A stretch of 24,659 nucleotides of DNA from Lachnospiraceae bacterium (GCA_900768755.1 CAAGDV010000019.1:1-24659), one strand, 5' to 3'; counted from the stretch's first letter, positions 1-7,447 are shown. The notes: generated from the letters alone by a model not told the origin. Numbers and translations are program-made.

Positions 1-175
1 GCGTATGCAGCTTGTCCATCCTTACATAGACAAGGAGCCTAACATGGTTATAATTGAGGCGGTTAAGGGTGGCAATTCCATGATTAAGATTGACCCACCC
101 CTTATAGTATACAAGGCTCCCGGAGAATATACAGTGCAGCTGCTTAAGACATATGAGGGTGCTGCAAAGAAGTGA
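1..175 (+). CDS. trmN6: tRNA1(Val) (adenine37-N6)-methyltransferase, C-terminal end only
   Basis: Only the last 57 codons are present; the frame enters at base 2 and stops with TGA at 173-175. The visible tail has the pattern recalled for the end of TrmN6/YfiC-type SAM-dependent methyltransferases: V-x-P-Y-x-D-K-E-P-N-M-V, then I-E-A-V-K-G-G-N-S, then P-P-L-I-V-Y. That family methylates adenine 37 of tRNA1(Val). The SAM-binding and catalytic NPPY regions lie outside the window and cannot be checked. Support comes from the neighbour: in many Firmicutes this gene sits directly before rsmI, as here with a 36-base gap, so the two probably form one RNA-modification operon. Confidence 0.8.
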   Translation, partial: RMQLVHPYIDKEPNMVIIEAVKGGNSMIKIDPPLIVYKAPGEYTVQLLKTYEGAAKK

Positions 176-211
176 GAGATTGTGAGAAGAACAGCGTAAA
201 AGAGGTTATAA

Positions 212-1051
212 ATGATTGGAACACTATACCTGGTGGCAACGCCTATAGGAAATCTTGAGGATATGACATTTAGGGCAGTTAGAACCTTGGAGGAAGTGGA
301 TATTATTGCCGCCGAGGATACCCGAAACAGCATCAAGCTCTTAAACCATTTTGAGATTAAGACTCCTATGACAAGCTACCATGAATACAATAAATATGAT
401 AAGGCAAGGACACTTGTTGATATGATGCTTCAGGGAAAGAATGTGGCGGTAATTACAGATGCCGGAACTCCGGGTATATCGGATCCGGGTGAGGAGCTCT
501 GCAGGCAGGCCTTAGAGGCAGGAATCAGGGTTACTCCAATACCCGGCGCCTGCGCATGCATATCCGCCCTTATCAGCTCCGGCCTTCCTACCAGAAGATT
601 TGCATTTGAAGCCTTCCTTCCGCATGACAAGAAGGAGAGAGCTTCAGTTCTTGAGGAGATGAAGAAGGAAACCAGAACGATGGTTATGTATGAGGCTCCC
701 CACAGGCTGAAGAAGACACTTGCCGAGCTTATGGATACACTGGGCGATAGGCGTATAACACTTGCCCGGGAGATAACGAAGAAGCACGAGACCATAGAGC
801 AGCTTATGCTTTCTGAGGCTATAGCCCATTATTCGCAGGAGGACCCGCGAGGAGAGTTTGTTATTGTAATCGAGGGACTTGACATGGACAGACTTGAAGA
901 AGAAAAGAAGAGCGCCTTTGAGACCATGACCGTGGAGGAACACGTTAAGCTGTACATGGACCAGGGCATGACAAAGAAGGACGCCATAAAGCAGGCCGCT
1001 GTTGACCGTGGCATACCAAAACGCGACGTATATAATGTGGTAATGAAATAA
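212..1051 (+). CDS. rsmI: 16S rRNA (cytidine1402-2'-O)-methyltransferase RsmI
   Basis: Predicted to 2'-O-methylate C1402 of 16S rRNA in the ribosomal decoding centre, using SAM. The 279 residues match the usual RsmI length (about 280). Visible hallmarks are the N-terminal LYLVATPIGNLEDMTFRA strand-loop, the AAEDTRNS motif, the VITDAGTPGISDPGE segment and PGACA, all typical of the tetrapyrrole-methylase fold of RsmI. The C-terminal part, with MTKKDAIKQAAVDRG and PKRDVYN, is the usual RsmI helical tail. The ATG is preceded by AGAGG at 201-205 with 6 bases of spacing. It follows the trmN6 tail closely on the same strand, consistent with co-transcription. No anomaly is visible. Confidence 0.96.
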   Translation: MIGTLYLVATPIGNLEDMTFRAVRTLEEVDIIAAEDTRNSIKLLNHFEIKTPMTSYHEYNKYDKARTLVDMMLQGKNVAVITDAGTPGISDPGEELCRQALEAGIRVTPIPGACACISALISSGLPTRRFAFEAFLPHDKKERASVLEEMKKETRTMVMYEAPHRLKKTLAELMDTLGDRRITLAREITKKHETIEQLMLSEAIAHYSQEDPRGEFVIVIEGLDMDRLEEEKKSAFETMTVEEHVKLYMDQGMTKKDAIKQAAVDRGIPKRDVYNVVMK

Positions 1052-1065
1052 AGATATAGTGGAGA

Positions 1066-1083
1066 TATACCTTCTAAGGTATA
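1066..1083. repeat. Short perfect inverted repeat after rsmI
   Basis: TATACCTT (1066-1073) and AAGGTATA (1076-1083) are exact reverse complements separated by two bases. No T-run follows on either strand, so it is not a convincing intrinsic terminator. It lies in the 69-base gap between rsmI and the first HD-domain gene. Confidence 0.4.
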
Positions 1084-1120
1084 GGCTATTAATATTGAGA
1101 ATTAGTGGGGAAATCCGGTT

Positions 1121-1777
1121 ATGACATACGAAGAGATCAGAAAAAATGCAGAAATTGACGCATTAATCAATAAAGGAAACAACAACCTTGGAAATCTTGG
1201 CTATACAGAACATGGAAAGGCTCATGGAGCACTTGTTGCACAGAGGGCAGCATATGTTTTGGAACAATTAGGTTATTCAGAGCATGAAAAGGAGCTGGCA
1301 AGAATAGCCGGATACATGCATGATATCGGAAATGCAATTAATCGTAGTCACCATGCAGAGTATGGAGCTCTTCTGGCATATTCGATTCTGGAAAAAACAG
1401 ATATTAGCCTGGAAGATAGAATTACAATTGTGTCCGCCATAGGAAATCATGATGAATCAACAGGCGGAGCAATGGATCCGGTTTCTGCAGCGTTGATTAT
1501 TGCAGACAAAACAGATGTTAGAAGAAGCAGAGTAAGGGAAAAGCAGAAATCAACCTTCGATATTCATGATAGAGTTAATTATGCAGTTACACAGTCAAAC
1601 CTAATTTACAGTGAGGAGAATAAAGCATTTACACTTGATTTGAAGCTCGATACAGATATTTGCACGATGTATGAGTACTTTGAGATTTTCCTTGCCAGGA
1701 TGATGATGTGTCGTGGTGCTGCAGAGTTGCTTGGAGTGAAATTCAGGTTGACTGCAAATGGTTCAAAAATACTATAG
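1121..1777 (+). CDS. HD-domain phosphohydrolase
   Basis: A 218-residue cytoplasmic protein with the metal-binding pattern of the HD superfamily (phosphohydrolases acting on nucleotides or other phosphoesters). Visible ligands are H35 in the HGKAHG stretch, H67-D68 in YMHDIGN, H77/H78, H110 in GNHDE and D129 in IIADKTD. The substrate cannot be deduced. The ATG follows a GTGGGG run (1105-1110) at about 10 bases, a moderate ribosome binding site. A second, unrelated-looking HD protein follows 96 bases downstream on the same strand. The end of the ORF (about residues 145-218) has no motif I recognise. Confidence 0.85.
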   Translation: MTYEEIRKNAEIDALINKGNNNLGNLGYTEHGKAHGALVAQRAAYVLEQLGYSEHEKELARIAGYMHDIGNAINRSHHAEYGALLAYSILEKTDISLEDRITIVSAIGNHDESTGGAMDPVSAALIIADKTDVRRSRVREKQKSTFDIHDRVNYAVTQSNLIYSEENKAFTLDLKLDTDICTMYEYFEIFLARMMMCRGAAELLGVKFRLTANGSKIL

Positions 1778-1873
1778 ATTTCTTAATAAAGGTTAGAAAT
1801 AAAAGCAGGCTTAGATGTTGGATTTCCCACCGCCGTGCTAATAGGAAATTCAAATTGTAGGAGGAATGGCATA

Positions 1874-2362
1874 ATGATAAATGAATTACACTTAGCAATG
1901 ATAGAATTATATCGTGGTGATGCAAAGAGAATTCAACATTTTTGTAAAGTTCATAGCTATGCAAAGCTTATTGGAGAAACGGAAAATATTGATAAAAAAA
2001 GTCTGTTCGTTCTTGAAGTTGCAGCTCTTACCCACGATATTGGAATACATATGTGTGAAGAAAAATATGGAAACTGTAATGGAAGGGTGCAGGAAATAGA
2101 AGGGCCGGGAATAGCTGAAAAGTTATTGAAAAAATTAGGTTTTGAGGATGATGTATCGGAAAGGGTTCAATATTTAATCGCACATCATCATACATATAGC
2201 GATATTGATGGAATAGACTATCAAATACTAGTCGAAGCTGATTTCCTTGTAAATCTTTTGGAGGAGAGTCTGCCGAAGGAGGCAGTTCTTAATGCTTATA
2301 ATAATATTTTCAAAACAGAATCCGGGAAGAAGATATGCAGGGAAATGTTTGGGATTTTGTAG
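1874..2362 (+). CDS. HD-domain phosphohydrolase, small
   Basis: A 162-residue HD-superfamily protein. Candidate metal ligands are H22/H27 (HFCKVHSYA), H54-D55 in LTHDIGIH, H104-H106 in AHHHTYSD and D123 in VEADFLVN. It belongs to the compact class often annotated as HD-domain hydrolase; its substrate is unknown. The start is set by TAGGAGGA at 1858-1865, spaced 8 bases from ATG 1874; an in-frame ATG at 1835 lacks a ribosome binding site. An imperfect inverted repeat (1818-1827 with 1844-1853) lies just upstream of that site. Codon use is AT-rich, like the RhuM patch that follows. It is not an obvious duplicate of the upstream HD gene, since the spacing of motifs differs. Confidence 0.85.
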   Translation: MINELHLAMIELYRGDAKRIQHFCKVHSYAKLIGETENIDKKSLFVLEVAALTHDIGIHMCEEKYGNCNGRVQEIEGPGIAEKLLKKLGFEDDVSERVQYLIAHHHTYSDIDGIDYQILVEADFLVNLLEESLPKEAVLNAYNNIFKTESGKKICREMFGIL

Positions 2363-2394
2363 ACAGAAATATTTGTATAGTTGTGCGCTGCTTT

Positions 2395-2403
2395 TGATAT
2401 AAT
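2395..2403 (+). promoter_or_regulatory. Extended -10 promoter candidate
   Basis: TGATATAAT gives a perfect TATAAT with the extended TG motif, 33 bases after the HD gene. No good -35 is seen at 17 bases. It would transcribe the decayed frames at 2429-2822 and perhaps the RhuM gene. Confidence 0.4.
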
Positions 2404-2428
2404 TCATTTTATGTAAAAATTGTATTTT

Positions 2429-2625
2429 ATGAATGATGAGATAATTATGGCGGAAATAGAGAGACTAAGGAATTGCCTTAAGGGCTTTTATCAAATACAT
2501 ATCGCCAGGTTTCCGAAAGAAGAAAAGAAGACATCATAAGGCTGGTATTCCTATATACAGAGAATAACATAGATGATACATGTGTTTTTTTCCTTGGCTT
2601 CAATTTCTTGCTTAAGAAGTGGTGA
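2429..2625 (+). pseudogene. Short broken frame, probable gene remnant
   Basis: An ATG at 2429 opens 36 codons ending at 2537-2539 (starts MNDEIIMAEIERLRNC). From about 2470 a second frame, without its own start, stays open to TGA 2623-2625 and carries charged helix-like sequence (YRQVSERRKEDIIRLVFLY). A single frameshift near the run at 2482-2490 would join the two into one protein of about 65 residues. No family is recognised and no strong ribosome binding site precedes the ATG. It may also be plain non-coding sequence. Confidence 0.25.
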
Positions 2626-2822
2626 ATCACGCTTATAATGTTCTCTCATATATTTATGATAACAACAATCCAATTAAAAATGGTGATCATATAGATGGTC
2701 TTGTGGATGGGAAAATGAGTCAGGATGTACAATGGAATGTTCAATATGAAAATTCATTGATACAGCCTATAAGAGAAGTGATAGATATTAATATGCGAGA
2801 GTATGCTGCGGGTAATAGATAA
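2619..2822 (+). CDS. Hypothetical protein or gene fragment (67 residues)
   Basis: Two adjacent GTG codons (2619, 2622) could open a 67-residue frame ending at 2820-2822, but no ribosome binding site is seen, so this is more likely the tail of a larger broken gene. The sequence has a real-protein look: AYNVLSYIYDNNNP, then GDHIDGLVDGKMSQDVQW, ending in REVIDINMREYAAGNR. I do not recognise it. It overlaps the end of the broken frame before it by a few bases and precedes the inverted repeat and RhuM gene. Together, 2363-2917 appears to be a decayed stretch with no intact confident gene. Confidence 0.35.
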   Translation: MVNHAYNVLSYIYDNNNPIKNGDHIDGLVDGKMSQDVQWNVQYENSLIQPIREVIDINMREYAAGNR

Positions 2823-2825
2823 CTA

Positions 2826-2874
2826 CGAAATACCCAGAGTGCAAATCTCGGATTTGTGCGAAGGGTGTATTTCG
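2826..2874. repeat. Imperfect inverted repeat before the RhuM gene
   Basis: CGAAATAC (2826-2833) and GTATTTCG (2867-2874) are exact reverse complements; inside them GCAAAT and ATTTGTGC extend the pairing with bulges, around a short loop near 2847-2851. It sits 43 bases before the RhuM start codon, so it could be an RNA hairpin, an operator, or an old element end. No T-run follows. Confidence 0.5.
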
Positions 2875-2917
2875 CTCTGCGAGGTACAATTGAAATATTA
2901 GTTAAAAGGAGAAGGGA

Positions 2918-3916
2918 ATGGAAGAACGATATGGAGAAATTTTATTCTATCAAACAGAAGATGGATTGACAAACATAAATGTGAAAATGCAAGATGATAC
3001 AGTCTGGCTTACACAGCAACAATTGGTAGAGTTATATCAATCCAGTAAATCAAATGTCAGTGAACATATTAAGCACATTTTTGAAGAGGGAGAACTTGAC
3101 GAAGAGTCAGTTGTTCGGAAATTCCGAACAACTGCTTCTGATGGAAAAAATTATAATGTAATTTACTATAACCTTGACATGATAATTTCTTTGGGATATA
3201 GAATAAAATCATCTATTGCAACTAAGTTTAGACGATGGGCAACTGAACGAATAAAAGAGTATATGATAAAAGGTTTTACTATGGATGATGAACGTCTAAA
3301 AGGGAATGGTGGCGGTAATTACTGGAAAGAATTACTTGATCGTATTAGAGACATTCGTTCATCAGAAAAAGTACTGTACCGACAGGTACTGGACTTGTAT
3401 GCGACAAGCGTGGATTATGACCCTCATAGTGAACAATCCATTCTGTTTTTCAAGATTGTGCAAAATAAATTACATTATGCGGCACATGGGCATACGGCTG
3501 CTGAGGTGATATATGAGCGTGCGGATGCAGAAAAGCCATTTATGGGACTAACATCATTTAAGGGAGAATTGCCTGCACTTAAAGATATAGGGATTGCCAA
3601 GAACTACTTAAATGAGGACGAGTTAAAAATATTAAACAATCTTGTATCCGGTTATTTTGACTTAGCAGAAATCAACGCTATAGAACATAGACCGATGTAT
3701 ATGAGTGATTATGTTGAACAATTGGATTCAGTTTTGTCATCGGGAAACAGAAAATTACTGACAGGTTCCGGTAAGGTTAGTCACGATGAAGCGTTGAAAA
3801 AAGCAAAAGAGGAATATAAAAAGTATCAAGCGATTACTATATCACCAGTAGAACAAGCATATATGGAAACAATTAAAGATGCAAGTCAGTCTGCTAAAGC
3901 GGGAGTAAGAAAATAG
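2918..3916 (+). CDS. RhuM-family protein (virulence RhuM domain)
   Basis: A 332-residue protein with the recognisable RhuM order: an N-terminal segment WLTQQQLVELYQSSKSNVSEHI that resembles a DNA-binding helix-turn-helix, FRTTASDGKNYNVIYYNLDMIISLGYRI-type core (residues about 70-95), a central region with YDPHSEQSILFFKIVQNKLHYAAHG, then FKGELPALKDIGIAKNYL and a basic Lys-rich end. The family was named from a Salmonella pathogenicity island; its biochemical role is not established, and homologues occur in mobile and defence-rich regions of many bacteria. Length is typical. AAGGAG at 2906-2911 supports the ATG. Codon use is markedly AT-rich compared with rsmI and pheA, which together with flanking repeats and decayed frames suggests acquisition by transfer. 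Confidence 0.85.
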   Translation: MEERYGEILFYQTEDGLTNINVKMQDDTVWLTQQQLVELYQSSKSNVSEHIKHIFEEGELDEESVVRKFRTTASDGKNYNVIYYNLDMIISLGYRIKSSIATKFRRWATERIKEYMIKGFTMDDERLKGNGGGNYWKELLDRIRDIRSSEKVLYRQVLDLYATSVDYDPHSEQSILFFKIVQNKLHYAAHGHTAAEVIYERADAEKPFMGLTSFKGELPALKDIGIAKNYLNEDELKILNNLVSGYFDLAEINAIEHRPMYMSDYVEQLDSVLSSGNRKLLTGSGKVSHDEALKKAKEEYKKYQAITISPVEQAYMETIKDASQSAKAGVRK

Positions 3917-3921
3917 CTCGC

Positions 3922-3960
3922 TTCCCTTATTTATTTTTGATAAGGGAAAATATAAGGGAA
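3922..3960. repeat. Inverted repeat with an extra direct copy, after RhuM
   Basis: TTCCCTTAT (3922-3930) and ATAAGGGAA (3940-3948) are perfect reverse complements around a 9-base AT loop, and ATAAGGGAA occurs again at 3952-3960. It starts 6 bases after the RhuM stop. There is no T-run after the stem on either strand, so a terminator role is weak; it could equally be a protein-binding site or element edge. Confidence 0.5.
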
Positions 3961-4059
3961 AAGTTAAAAATACATAGATGCCGGTTGGCAGAAAAATCTG
4001 TAAATACTGGAAAGATAGAGAAATACTCGAATTAATTTGAAGTTGTGGAGGTGTTGAAC

Positions 4060-4425
4060 TTGGATATTAAAAGAACAAAATCGTATTATGAACAGATAAG
4101 CAATCGTGACTTATGCGACTGTGCATATTGTCAAAACTATGTCCGTGAAATCAAAGCAACCTATCCGGAAATTGCTGAATATCTTTTTTCGTTAGGAATT
4201 GATATAGAAAAACCGTTTGAAACAATGCCTCTTGAACCATATGAAACGGGGTATATCGAGTATATATCTGCCCAATATATCGTTTGTGGAGAGCCTGATG
4301 ATTTTGTAAAAACAGTCATGGGTTCTGTAAATGTGGATGTCGCTGACGCTCATCCGTCAACACAGATAAATGAAGCTCATTTCGTTATTGAAATATACCC
4401 TGTTCGGCTTACGTGGGTAATGTAG
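4060..4425 (+). CDS. Conserved-looking small protein with Cys cluster
   Basis: A 121-residue protein that I recall only as a hypothetical family in Firmicutes. It begins DIKRTKSYYEQIS, has a CDCAYC cluster (C19, C21, C24) that could bind metal, then PEIAEYLFSLGIDIEKPFET, GYIEYISAQYIVCG and a C-terminal HFVIEIYPVRLTWVM. There are no membrane segments and no signal peptide. The start is TTG at 4060, because GGAGG (4047-4051) lies 8 bases before it; the GTG at 4045 would overlap that site. It stands alone between the RhuM region and a CPCC-family remnant. Another cysteine-rich small-protein gene next door may indicate a linked pair that is now half lost. Confidence 0.7.
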   Translation: MDIKRTKSYYEQISNRDLCDCAYCQNYVREIKATYPEIAEYLFSLGIDIEKPFETMPLEPYETGYIEYISAQYIVCGEPDDFVKTVMGSVNVDVADAHPSTQINEAHFVIEIYPVRLTWVM

Positions 4426-4457
4426 ACAAATTTCAGTAAGCCTGCGTGTTTATCTGA

Positions 4458-4620
4458 GAGACGAATTGGAACTGTGGATTTTATGAGAAACCTAATGGTA
4501 ATTACGATATATGCCCGGTGTGTTTTTGGGAGGATGAGCCAATACAATTAGAGGATAATGAATGTCATTGGAATAATGGATATGGATAAACCTGATTAAG
4601 AGAGCACAGAATGTCGGGTG
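4458..4620 (+). pseudogene. CPCC-family cysteine-rich protein remnant
   Basis: The frame at 4458-4589 reads EKPNGNYDICPVCFWEDEP followed by IQLEDNEC, the core pattern recalled for the Cys_rich_CPCC domain. The usual N-terminal CPCC box is absent: there is no start codon, and only CGFY precedes the conserved part. After NEC the frame ends early, while another frame at about 4588-4620 reads NLIKRAQNVG, similar to the family's closing S-L-x-x-A-Q-x-N helix. A missing 5' end plus at least one frame change make this a decayed gene. It lies between the Cys-cluster protein gene and the AraC promoter. Confidence 0.65.
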
Positions 4621-4634
4621 TTATTTACGGCGGT

Positions 4635-4643
4635 TGATATAAT
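4635..4643 (+). promoter_or_regulatory. Extended -10 promoter of the AraC-type regulator
   Basis: TGATATAAT carries a perfect -10 with the extended TG motif, 32 bases before the ATG of the regulator. No consensus -35 is visible, which is common with extended -10 promoters. Confidence 0.5.
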
Positions 4644-4674
4644 GATAGTACAGTGAGCGACGGGAGGGAGTAAG

Positions 4675-5505
4675 ATGCAGGGCTGGATAGAAAGATTCCA
4701 GGAATCCATTGATTACATGGAACAGAATTTGACGGAAGAACTGGACATTGAAGACATTGCCGGCAAGGCAGCACTGTCATCGTTCTATTACCAACGTATT
4801 TTTGGGGCTCTGTGTGGTATGACTGTCGGTGAATACATCCGTGCGCGCAGGATGACGCAGGCGGCTCAGGAACTTACACGGAAGGATGTAAAGGTAATCG
4901 ATATTGCTGTAAAATACGGATACGATTCGCCGGACAGTTTTACAAAGGCTTTCCAGAAATTTCATGGAATCACGCCGTCACAAGCGAAGGAACCGGGGGC
5001 ACCGCTTCGCTCTTTTGCTCCGCTGCATATCAAAATCACTATGGAGGGTGGAAACATGTTAGATTATCGTATTGTTGAAAAGGCGCCGTTTACTATTGTC
5101 GGAGTGAAAAGACCGTTCAATTCGGATACCAGTTATCAGGAGATACCGAAGTTCTGGGATGAATGGCTTTCGCAGGGTGAGAAGCGTCCTATAATGGGGA
5201 CTTTTGGAGTTTGCATTGATATGAGGGCAAAGTTATTTGATTACTGGATTGCGGACCTGTATTTTCCATGGGAAGATATTCCGGAAGGCTGCGATACCAG
5301 AGTTATCCCGGGCAGTTACTGGGCGCAATTCCCGTGCACGATGAAAACACTTCAGGATACGAACACCAGGATATGGTCAGAATGGCTGCCTGCACTTAAG
5401 GGATACTCTCTTGCCGGAGAATATGATATTGAGGTATATCTTCCTCCGGAAGAGAACTCAAACGATATGAAGGTGTATATCTGGGTGCCGCTTAAGAAAG
5501 ACTGA
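4675..5505 (+). CDS. AraC-family regulator with GyrI-like effector domain
   Basis: A 276-residue transcription regulator. Residues about 1-105 form the AraC/XylS double helix-turn-helix at the N terminus (LDIEDIAGKAALSSFYYQRIF for the first motif, then KVIDIAVKYGYDSPDSFTKAF and HGITPSQAK for the second). Residues about 125-274 form a GyrI-like/bacterial effector-binding domain, beginning DYRIVEKAPFTIVGVKRPF and ending DIEVYLPPE. This is the Rob/MarA-like arrangement with N-terminal DNA binding, usually responding to small amphipathic molecules; ligand and targets are unknown here. GGGAGGGAG just upstream supports the ATG. Its position before a membrane gene remnant and an aminoglycoside-kinase gene fits a detoxification theme, but no direct regulation can be shown. 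Confidence 0.9.
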   Translation: MQGWIERFQESIDYMEQNLTEELDIEDIAGKAALSSFYYQRIFGALCGMTVGEYIRARRMTQAAQELTRKDVKVIDIAVKYGYDSPDSFTKAFQKFHGITPSQAKEPGAPLRSFAPLHIKITMEGGNMLDYRIVEKAPFTIVGVKRPFNSDTSYQEIPKFWDEWLSQGEKRPIMGTFGVCIDMRAKLFDYWIADLYFPWEDIPEGCDTRVIPGSYWAQFPCTMKTLQDTNTRIWSEWLPALKGYSLAGEYDIEVYLPPEENSNDMKVYIWVPLKKD

Positions 5506-5685
5506 ACAACAGAAAAGAGAGCCACGTTATGATGACGGCAGAAAGAAGAATTATTTGATTTTTTAGTCCAATACTTTAATTAAATGCTTCGCGAATTGAT
5601 ATAAATATGTTATTATTGATTGGTTTTTTTGCGTGAACTGGCGCTGTACTCTTACAACATAAGAAAAAATATTTTGTGAGGCATT

Positions 5686-6012
5686 ATGGAAAAAATTTTT
5701 TCGAGATTGAATAAAAATTCTTTCAAAAGATGGGGAGCGGAATTGGCGGGAGCGGCGCTGTATGCGTTGGCTTTTATCTGGCTGATTCTGCCCCTTAATC
5801 TTTACAGCGGTAATCTTACCGGTTTTGCCCAAGTAATCAGTGACTTGGCCAACCGGTTTATTCTTCACAGCGACACCAACTTTACGGGAACAATTCTGTT
5901 TATATTCAACATCCCGTTGTTTATTCTTGCATTCTGTAAGATTGGTAAGATTTTATTTTGCCAAGAAATATCCGGATGCAATGATGAAGGGAGAAATCAG
6001 ATATGTATTTGA
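5686..6012 (+). pseudogene. Truncated YitT/DUF161-type membrane protein
   Basis: The first 90 or so residues match the N terminus of YitT-family integral membrane proteins: RWGAELAGAALYALAFIWLI, LPLNLYSGNLTGFAQVISDL, then NFTGTILFIFNIPLFILAF. Family members are usually about 280 residues with several more helices and a C-terminal cytoplasmic domain; here the frame diverges after KIGKILF and stops at residue 108. The junction is near 5945-5960, and the tail overlaps the start of the next gene by 10 bases. No continuation of the YitT sequence is seen in other frames, so a deletion rather than a simple frameshift is likely. A two-helix product could still be made. Its ribosome binding site (GTGAGG) is modest. 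Confidence 0.75.
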
Positions 6013-6527
6013 TTACAGTATATTTTGATCAAAAGACAAATCAAATTCTGCAAAGGTACATTAATAAGATTGCAGAGAAGACGGGAAATACTTATATGAC
6101 AGATAATCATGTGCCCCCGCATATGACTGTTGCGGCAATTGAGGCAAAGTCGGCAGAAGTATTGCAACCGGCCTTTAACGTTCTTCGGGGCAAAATACAA
6201 CAAGGAACGGTAAGTTTTGTTTCAGTAGGTCAATTGCTGCCGTATATCATGTACGTAACTCCTGTGTTAAACAGGTATTTGTCCGATGTCTCCTTGCAGG
6301 TATATGAGGCAGTAAAAAACATTCCGGAAACCTCTGTCAGCAGGTATTACCGTCCTTTATCATGGCTGCCGCATGTAACAATTGGAAAGAAACTTGACAA
6401 AGTGCAAATGATAAAAGCGCTTGAAGTTATGCAGGATTGCTTTGTACCGTTTGAGGCAACCGTGACAGAGATAGGACTCGCAAAGGTGAATCCACATGAA
6501 GATGTGGAAAGATTTATGGGAGAATAA
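6003..6527 (+). CDS. 2H phosphoesterase (2'-5' RNA ligase-like)
   Basis: A 174-residue protein with the two histidine motifs that define the 2H phosphoesterase superfamily: H40-M-T42 in PPHMTVAAIE and H124-V-T126 in LPHVTIGKKL. Members cleave or form cyclic-phosphate or 2'-5' linkages in RNA or nucleotides (LigT, YjcG, CPDase groups); the exact substrate cannot be read from sequence. Length and the spacing of about 84 residues between motifs are normal. AAGGGAG about 10 bases upstream supports ATG 6003. The stop codon is one base before the start of the aminoglycoside phosphotransferase gene, so the two are very probably co-transcribed and translationally coupled. Confidence 0.88.
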   Translation: MYLITVYFDQKTNQILQRYINKIAEKTGNTYMTDNHVPPHMTVAAIEAKSAEVLQPAFNVLRGKIQQGTVSFVSVGQLLPYIMYVTPVLNRYLSDVSLQVYEAVKNIPETSVSRYYRPLSWLPHVTIGKKLDKVQMIKALEVMQDCFVPFEATVTEIGLAKVNPHEDVERFMGE

Positions 6528-6528
6528 G

Positions 6529-7326
6529 ATGAACAGAAGAATTCCGGACAAAATATCAGATATAGTTGGAAATCAAACTTCATATACCAACAATGTGGGA
6601 ATGTCTGATTCGGAAGTGCTGATTTACCCGGATTATGTGTTAAAGATACAGGCCGAATCGGAGGAAACCAACAATGAGCAGAACATGGTTGCATGGCTTG
6701 ACGGACAAGTTCCGGTTCCCGGGATTCCGGTGTATTATGTTGAAGACGGAATCGCGTATACGCTGATGACAAGAGTAAAAGGGAAAATGTTATGTGATGA
6801 AGAATATCTTAACAATCCCAAACAGTTAATCAGATGTGTTGCAGAAGGCTTGAGAATATTATGGAAAGTAGATGTAACGCATTGTCCGTTTCGGACCAGC
6901 AGATTGGAGAATCGTTTAAAGCAAGCCGGACGGAATGTAGAAAATAATCTTGTTGATATGGATAATGTAGAGCCTGAAACATTTGGGGAAGGCGGATTCA
7001 GGAATCCGGAAGAACTATTGCGTTGGCTTGAGAGAAACCGGCCCCAAGAAGATATTGTTTTGACGCATGGAGATTTCTGCCTGCCCAATATTTTTGCTGA
7101 GGGCAATAGGATTAGCGGATTTATTGATCTTGGGAAAATGGGACCTGCAGACAGGTGGCAGGATATTGCAATCGCTTTGAGAAGCCTGAAGGACAATTTT
7201 GCAGGAAATCATAACGGTGGAAAGAAATATTTTGATTTTACACCGCAAATGTTACTGGATGAACTTGAGCTTGATATGGATTATGAAAAGCAAAGGTATT
7301 ATGCTTTGTTGGACGAGCTGTTTTAG
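6529..7326 (+). CDS. APH(3')-like aminoglycoside O-phosphotransferase
   Basis: A 265-residue kinase-fold protein predicted to phosphorylate the 3'-hydroxyl of kanamycin/neomycin-type aminoglycosides or a related substrate. Visible elements are the nucleotide-binding Lys (YVLKI, K39) with E50, the catalytic loop LTHGDFCLPNIF (D182), the metal-binding DLG motif GFIDLGKMGPADRWQDIA (D200) and the C-terminal YYALLDELF that ends APH(3') enzymes. Length equals that of classical APH(3') (about 264). ATG 6529 is preferred because GGGAGAA lies 6-7 bases upstream; an in-frame ATG at 6496 lies inside the preceding gene. No IS element or transposon end is seen next to it. Resistance activity is inferred, not shown. 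Confidence 0.88.
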   Translation: MNRRIPDKISDIVGNQTSYTNNVGMSDSEVLIYPDYVLKIQAESEETNNEQNMVAWLDGQVPVPGIPVYYVEDGIAYTLMTRVKGKMLCDEEYLNNPKQLIRCVAEGLRILWKVDVTHCPFRTSRLENRLKQAGRNVENNLVDMDNVEPETFGEGGFRNPEELLRWLERNRPQEDIVLTHGDFCLPNIFAEGNRISGFIDLGKMGPADRWQDIAIALRSLKDNFAGNHNGGKKYFDFTPQMLLDELELDMDYEKQRYYALLDELF

Positions 7327-7447
7327 TAATAGAATATTTCCTACAAACAGCATCGGAACCATAGGACATATGGCATCGACATTTGCTGTGCAGGAGATGG
7401 TTTGATACCGGAGACCCGAAATATTCAGATGAAGAGGATTAAATATT

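Noticed and set aside
644..1014. Minus-strand frames inside rsmI
   Set aside because: They lie antisense to a complete, motif-rich gene and have no ribosome binding sites or recognisable domains.
6347..6772. Minus-strand frame across the 2H and APH genes
   Set aside because: Opposes two genes with intact catalytic motifs and has no supporting signal.
7327..7447. Short open frame ending WFDTGDPKYSDEED before the GH3 gene, considered as a gene remnant
   Set aside because: Too short, without a start codon or ribosome binding site, and no family could be recognised.
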